From: Candidatus Heimdallarchaeota archaeon LC_2
GTDB taxonomy: Archaea > Asgardarchaeota > Heimdallarchaeia > Heimdallarchaeales > Kariarchaeaceae
DNA length: 7,770 nt
Assembly (NCBI GenBank): GCA_001940725.1
Contig: MDVR01000168.1
Coordinates: forward strand, 1 to 7,770
Direction: 5' to 3'
This document shows positions 5,656-7,770 of this stretch, piece by piece (positions within the stretch are counted from its first letter, which is position 1; each line of letters begins with the position of its first letter). Below the pieces are notes generated by a model that was not told the DNA's origin, did no database searches, and was given only the letters and a program-made list of their open reading frames with translations. The position numbers and the translations under genes are program-made.

Positions 5656-7446
5656 CTAGACTAATGAATCAACAATTCGCCCATCCATCAGAAAGATTTC
5701 TCTTGTTGCAAATTTAGCTACTTTCTCATCATGAGTTACTAAAATAATTGTCATACCAGTTTCCTCATGATATTTCTTGAGTAATTTCATGACGGCTAAT
5801 CCAGTTTCTTCATCTAAATCACCTGTTGGTTCATCTGCAAACAATATCTTAGGTTTATTAACTAACGCTCTGGCAATTCCTAATCTTTGCATTTGCCCAC
5901 CACTTAATAAAGCAGGCTTATGAGTTGCATATTCCCCGATGCCTACATCATCTAATAATTCCTGTATTCCTTCTACAAGCTCACCAGATAATCCACCCAA
6001 ATCAAGAGGTAATTTTGTATTCTCAAATGCTGTCAAATGTGGAATTAAGGCATAACTCTGGAATATAAAGGAATAATTTTCTCTTCGCAATTTAGATCGC
6101 TTTTTATCTTTCATATTAATGATATCCTCACCAGCAAAGAAAACTCCACCACGTTGGGGAATATCCAACCCAGCTAACATATTCAGTAATGTAGTTTTAC
6201 CAGCTCCACTTGGTCCTCTAATAACAATGAATTCGCCTTTCTCAATAAGTACATCTACACCTCGCAAAGCGTAGATATATGAATTTCCTCTTTTGAAAGT
6301 TTTGAACAGAGTTTGAGCTTCAATAATAGCATCCTCAGATTTAGGCCAATATGTTTCACCTTCTAACTCCTCATATGCAATTCCCTCATCTAATGTTGTA
6401 AATGAAGGGAGCTGTTGAAATCGATGAACCCAAGCAAGTAAACCTCCTGATATTACATCCATCTCAATCATAGTTTCAAGTAATTGATTAGTTGCTTCAT
6501 CATTTAATTTTTTATCACCTGTAAGGAGATTTCGGAGATCTGGTTTATGATCAACTATGATTTTCATTACCGTATCAATGTGAGAAAGGATTTCGTCTCC
6601 TAGTCCTGGATGCCTGATTGTGGCCCATTCCTTCATATCATCAGATGGTAACTCTTTCAAATAATTAAATGCTGTTGTAGCCACATCGTAAACTTTACCT
6701 ACTTCACGTTTGAAAAGTTTAAGAACCTCTTGTATTCCAGATATGACTCCAATGAATGTTTGCAATGGAATAATCAATGATCTTTTGACACTTTCATTTT
6801 TTCCAAATTTAGTTGTAAGAGTTTCTAGACGTTTGAACCCTTCAACAGCTTCTATAATCAATTCATTACTGAAAGGTAGAAATCTCCTAGCAAAATTGGC
6901 AATTAATACTTCATCTACAATATCGACTAATGCTTCACTATCCTCAGGATAATCTGAAAATGTAGCAACCATTTCTGGTAAGATAATTTTATCTGCTTCA
7001 AAACCAGGAAAATCCCAAATTATAACACCTCCTTCAGCACCTACTCTCTCAATTTCTGACTCTATTTTTTCGAATTTTTGGGTCTTAGCTTCTGTATATT
7101 TCAAGAAGAGATCTTCTCTCCCTTCTGATTTGAGGCCTTTTTCATAAATTCCAGCAATTGTTCCTTGCCTTTTCACATATTCATAATGAGCATCATGAAT
7201 AGAATCTGCATACTCTTTGAGTAGTTTATTTACTTCTTGTTCAACCTTAATTCGATCTAACCTAGATGGAAGTTTATCTAATTCAACTTCAGTAACAATG
7301 AAAGTATTGAGTTGATTCTTCCTAGGATTTTTACCTTTTAATTTTTTCTTGTAAATTTTTGATATCTTTTTCCAAGTCTTCTCAAGCTGATCTGCATTAT
7401 TCCAATCAACTAGAGTTGCAATCATGAAAGTTCCTTTTTCACTCAT
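5656..7446 (-). CDS. MacB/LolD-type ABC ATPase with a large unrecognised N-terminal region
   Basis: This 596-residue protein has two parts. Residues 374-596 are a complete ABC ATPase: Walker A GPSGAGKT (411-418), Q-loop Q463, signature LSGGQ (514-518), Walker B ILFADEP (534-540) with catalytic E539, D-loop TGDLD (541-545), and switch H572. DEPTGDLD is typical of the MacB/LolD/FtsE group that energises FtsX-like permeases. Residues 1-373 match no family I know. They are lysine-rich at 24-43, contain a hydrophobic strand (GVIIWDFPGF, 140-149), and are mostly helical by pattern, with no membrane segment or signal peptide, so the protein should be cytoplasmic or attached to a membrane partner. 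Usual LolD-like proteins have about 220-250 residues. The ATG shares its A with the preceding ATPase's TAA (TAATG), implying translational coupling. M8 (start 7425), preceded by aagga, is an alternative start. The ATPase call is firm; the substrate and the N-terminal role are unknown. Confidence 0.9.
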   Translation of the reverse strand: MSEKGTFMIATLVDWNNADQLEKTWKKISKIYKKKLKGKNPRKNQLNTFIVTEVELDKLPSRLDRIKVEQEVNKLLKEYADSIHDAHYEYVKRQGTIAGIYEKGLKSEGREDLFLKYTEAKTQKFEKIESEIERVGAEGGVIIWDFPGFEADKIILPEMVATFSDYPEDSEALVDIVDEVLIANFARRFLPFSNELIIEAVEGFKRLETLTTKFGKNESVKRSLIIPLQTFIGVISGIQEVLKLFKREVGKVYDVATTAFNYLKELPSDDMKEWATIRHPGLGDEILSHIDTVMKIIVDHKPDLRNLLTGDKKLNDEATNQLLETMIEMDVISGGLLAWVHRFQQLPSFTTLDEGIAYEELEGETYWPKSEDAIIEAQTLFKTFKRGNSYIYALRGVDVLIEKGEFIVIRGPSGAGKTTLLNMLAGLDIPQRGGVFFAGEDIINMKDKKRSKLRRENYSFIFQSYALIPHLTAFENTKLPLDLGGLSGELVEGIQELLDDVGIGEYATHKPALLSGGQMQRLGIARALVNKPKILFADEPTGDLDEETGLAVMKLLKKYHEETGMTIILVTHDEKVAKFATREIFLMDGRIVDSLV

Positions 7447-7770
7447 TAATTAACAACCTGCTTATCACTAAATACCGTACCATTCTCGATTCGAATTATC
7501 CTGTCACATTGATTTGCAATTCTGCTAGAATGTGTTACAATTATTACTGCCATTCCTTGATTCTCTTCTTGCATTCTTCTAAATAATGCCATTATATCAT
7601 CTGATGTAGCAATATCTAGATCTCCTGTCGGTTCATCAGCTAGAATTATTCTTGGACTGGTTACAAGTGTTCGAGCAATAGCTACTTTTTGCTGTTCACC
7701 ACCGCTCAAATTACCAGGTACATCATTGAACCTATCTCCTAGACCTACTTCTTGTAAAAGCATCTCAGCA
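7446..7770 (-). CDS. MacB/LolD-type ABC ATPase, C-terminal part, cut by the window edge
   Basis: Only the last 107 or so residues of this ATPase are present. The frame stays open to the right edge, where the visible sequence reads [14 protein letters not shown]; the methionine at 7763 is an internal family residue and not a credible start. Visible motifs are signature [12 protein letters not shown], Walker B IILADEP followed by TGDLD, and the switch histidine in IVTHSS. Walker A and the Q-loop must lie beyond the edge. The stop codon overlaps the start of the 596-residue ATPase by one base (TAATG), so the two are one operon and probably translated in a coupled way. The sequences differ clearly, so they may form a heterodimer working on one membrane partner, or serve two permeases. 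No permease gene is visible; any FtsX/MacB-type partner is expected to the right. Confidence 0.9.
   Translation of the reverse strand, partial: AEMLLQEVGLGDRFNDVPGNLSGGEQQKVAIARTLVTSPRIILADEPTGDLDIATSDDIMALFRRMQEENQGMAVIIVTHSSRIANQCDRIIRIENGTVFSDKQVVN

Noticed and set aside
6710..6952. Plus-strand open frame of 80 codons within the fused ATPase gene
   Set aside because: It is antisense to a long coding region continuous with the ATPase domain, and nothing in it resembles a protein family.
7761..7763. ATG as the start of the edge-cut ATPase
   Set aside because: The frame continues to the window edge with family-like residues before it, and the protein would lack Walker A and the Q-loop.
1..7770. 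CRISPR array, tRNA/rRNA genes, insertion sequences or transposases
   Set aside because: No regularly spaced direct repeats, no cloverleaf or rRNA-like segment, and no transposase-like protein or paired terminal repeats were seen on either strand.

Overview
The window is AT-rich (by eye about one third G+C) and tightly packed. I read it as an archaeal chromosome fragment. In front of most genes or transcription units there are TATA-like boxes about 25-30 bases ahead of the start codon or of a short leader. Some of these starts have no Shine-Dalgarno (SD) sequence and look leaderless, while others have a clear GAGGT/AGGTGA site. The surface protein also has the archaeal style of a signal peptide, an ectodomain and a C-terminal membrane anchor. 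An Asgard-type lineage is possible from the general look of the proteins, but nothing here proves it, and a bacterial source is not fully excluded.

Layout. (1) 49-2751, plus strand: a two-gene ABC exporter operon, made of an ATPase with the LSRGN-type signature and an internally duplicated 12-helix ABC-2 permease (TnrB3/COG3559-like). (2) 2752-3932, minus strand: cheW, carrying an unusual C-terminal extension that ends in a Rho-N/SAP-like helical motif, followed 26 bases later by a single-domain CheY. The stop codon of this CheY abuts the stop codon of the permease with no base between them. (3) 3933-4233: a 301-base divergent promoter region with an AT-rich hairpin. (4) 4234-4596, plus strand: a second single-domain CheY with a TTG start and a good SD. 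(5) 4597-4764: a convergent intergenic region with two interleaved 9-bp inverted repeats and a local hairpin. (6) 4765-5472, minus strand: a secreted, C-terminally anchored protein of unknown family. (7) 5656-7770, minus strand: two overlapping genes for MacB/LolD-type ATPases, transcribed from beyond the right edge. The first is cut by the edge. The second carries about 370 residues of unrecognised, non-membrane sequence in front of its ATPase domain.

How the genes may work together. The two CheY proteins and CheW belong to a chemosensory pathway (receptor array, CheA, CheY output), but no receptor, CheA, CheB, CheR, CheD or CheF is present, so the rest of the pathway must be elsewhere. The left ABC operon is complete (ATPase plus permease). 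The right ABC operon shows only ATPases; its FtsX/MacB-type permeases, if any, should lie to the right of the window. The most novel item is the N-terminal region of the 596-residue ATPase.
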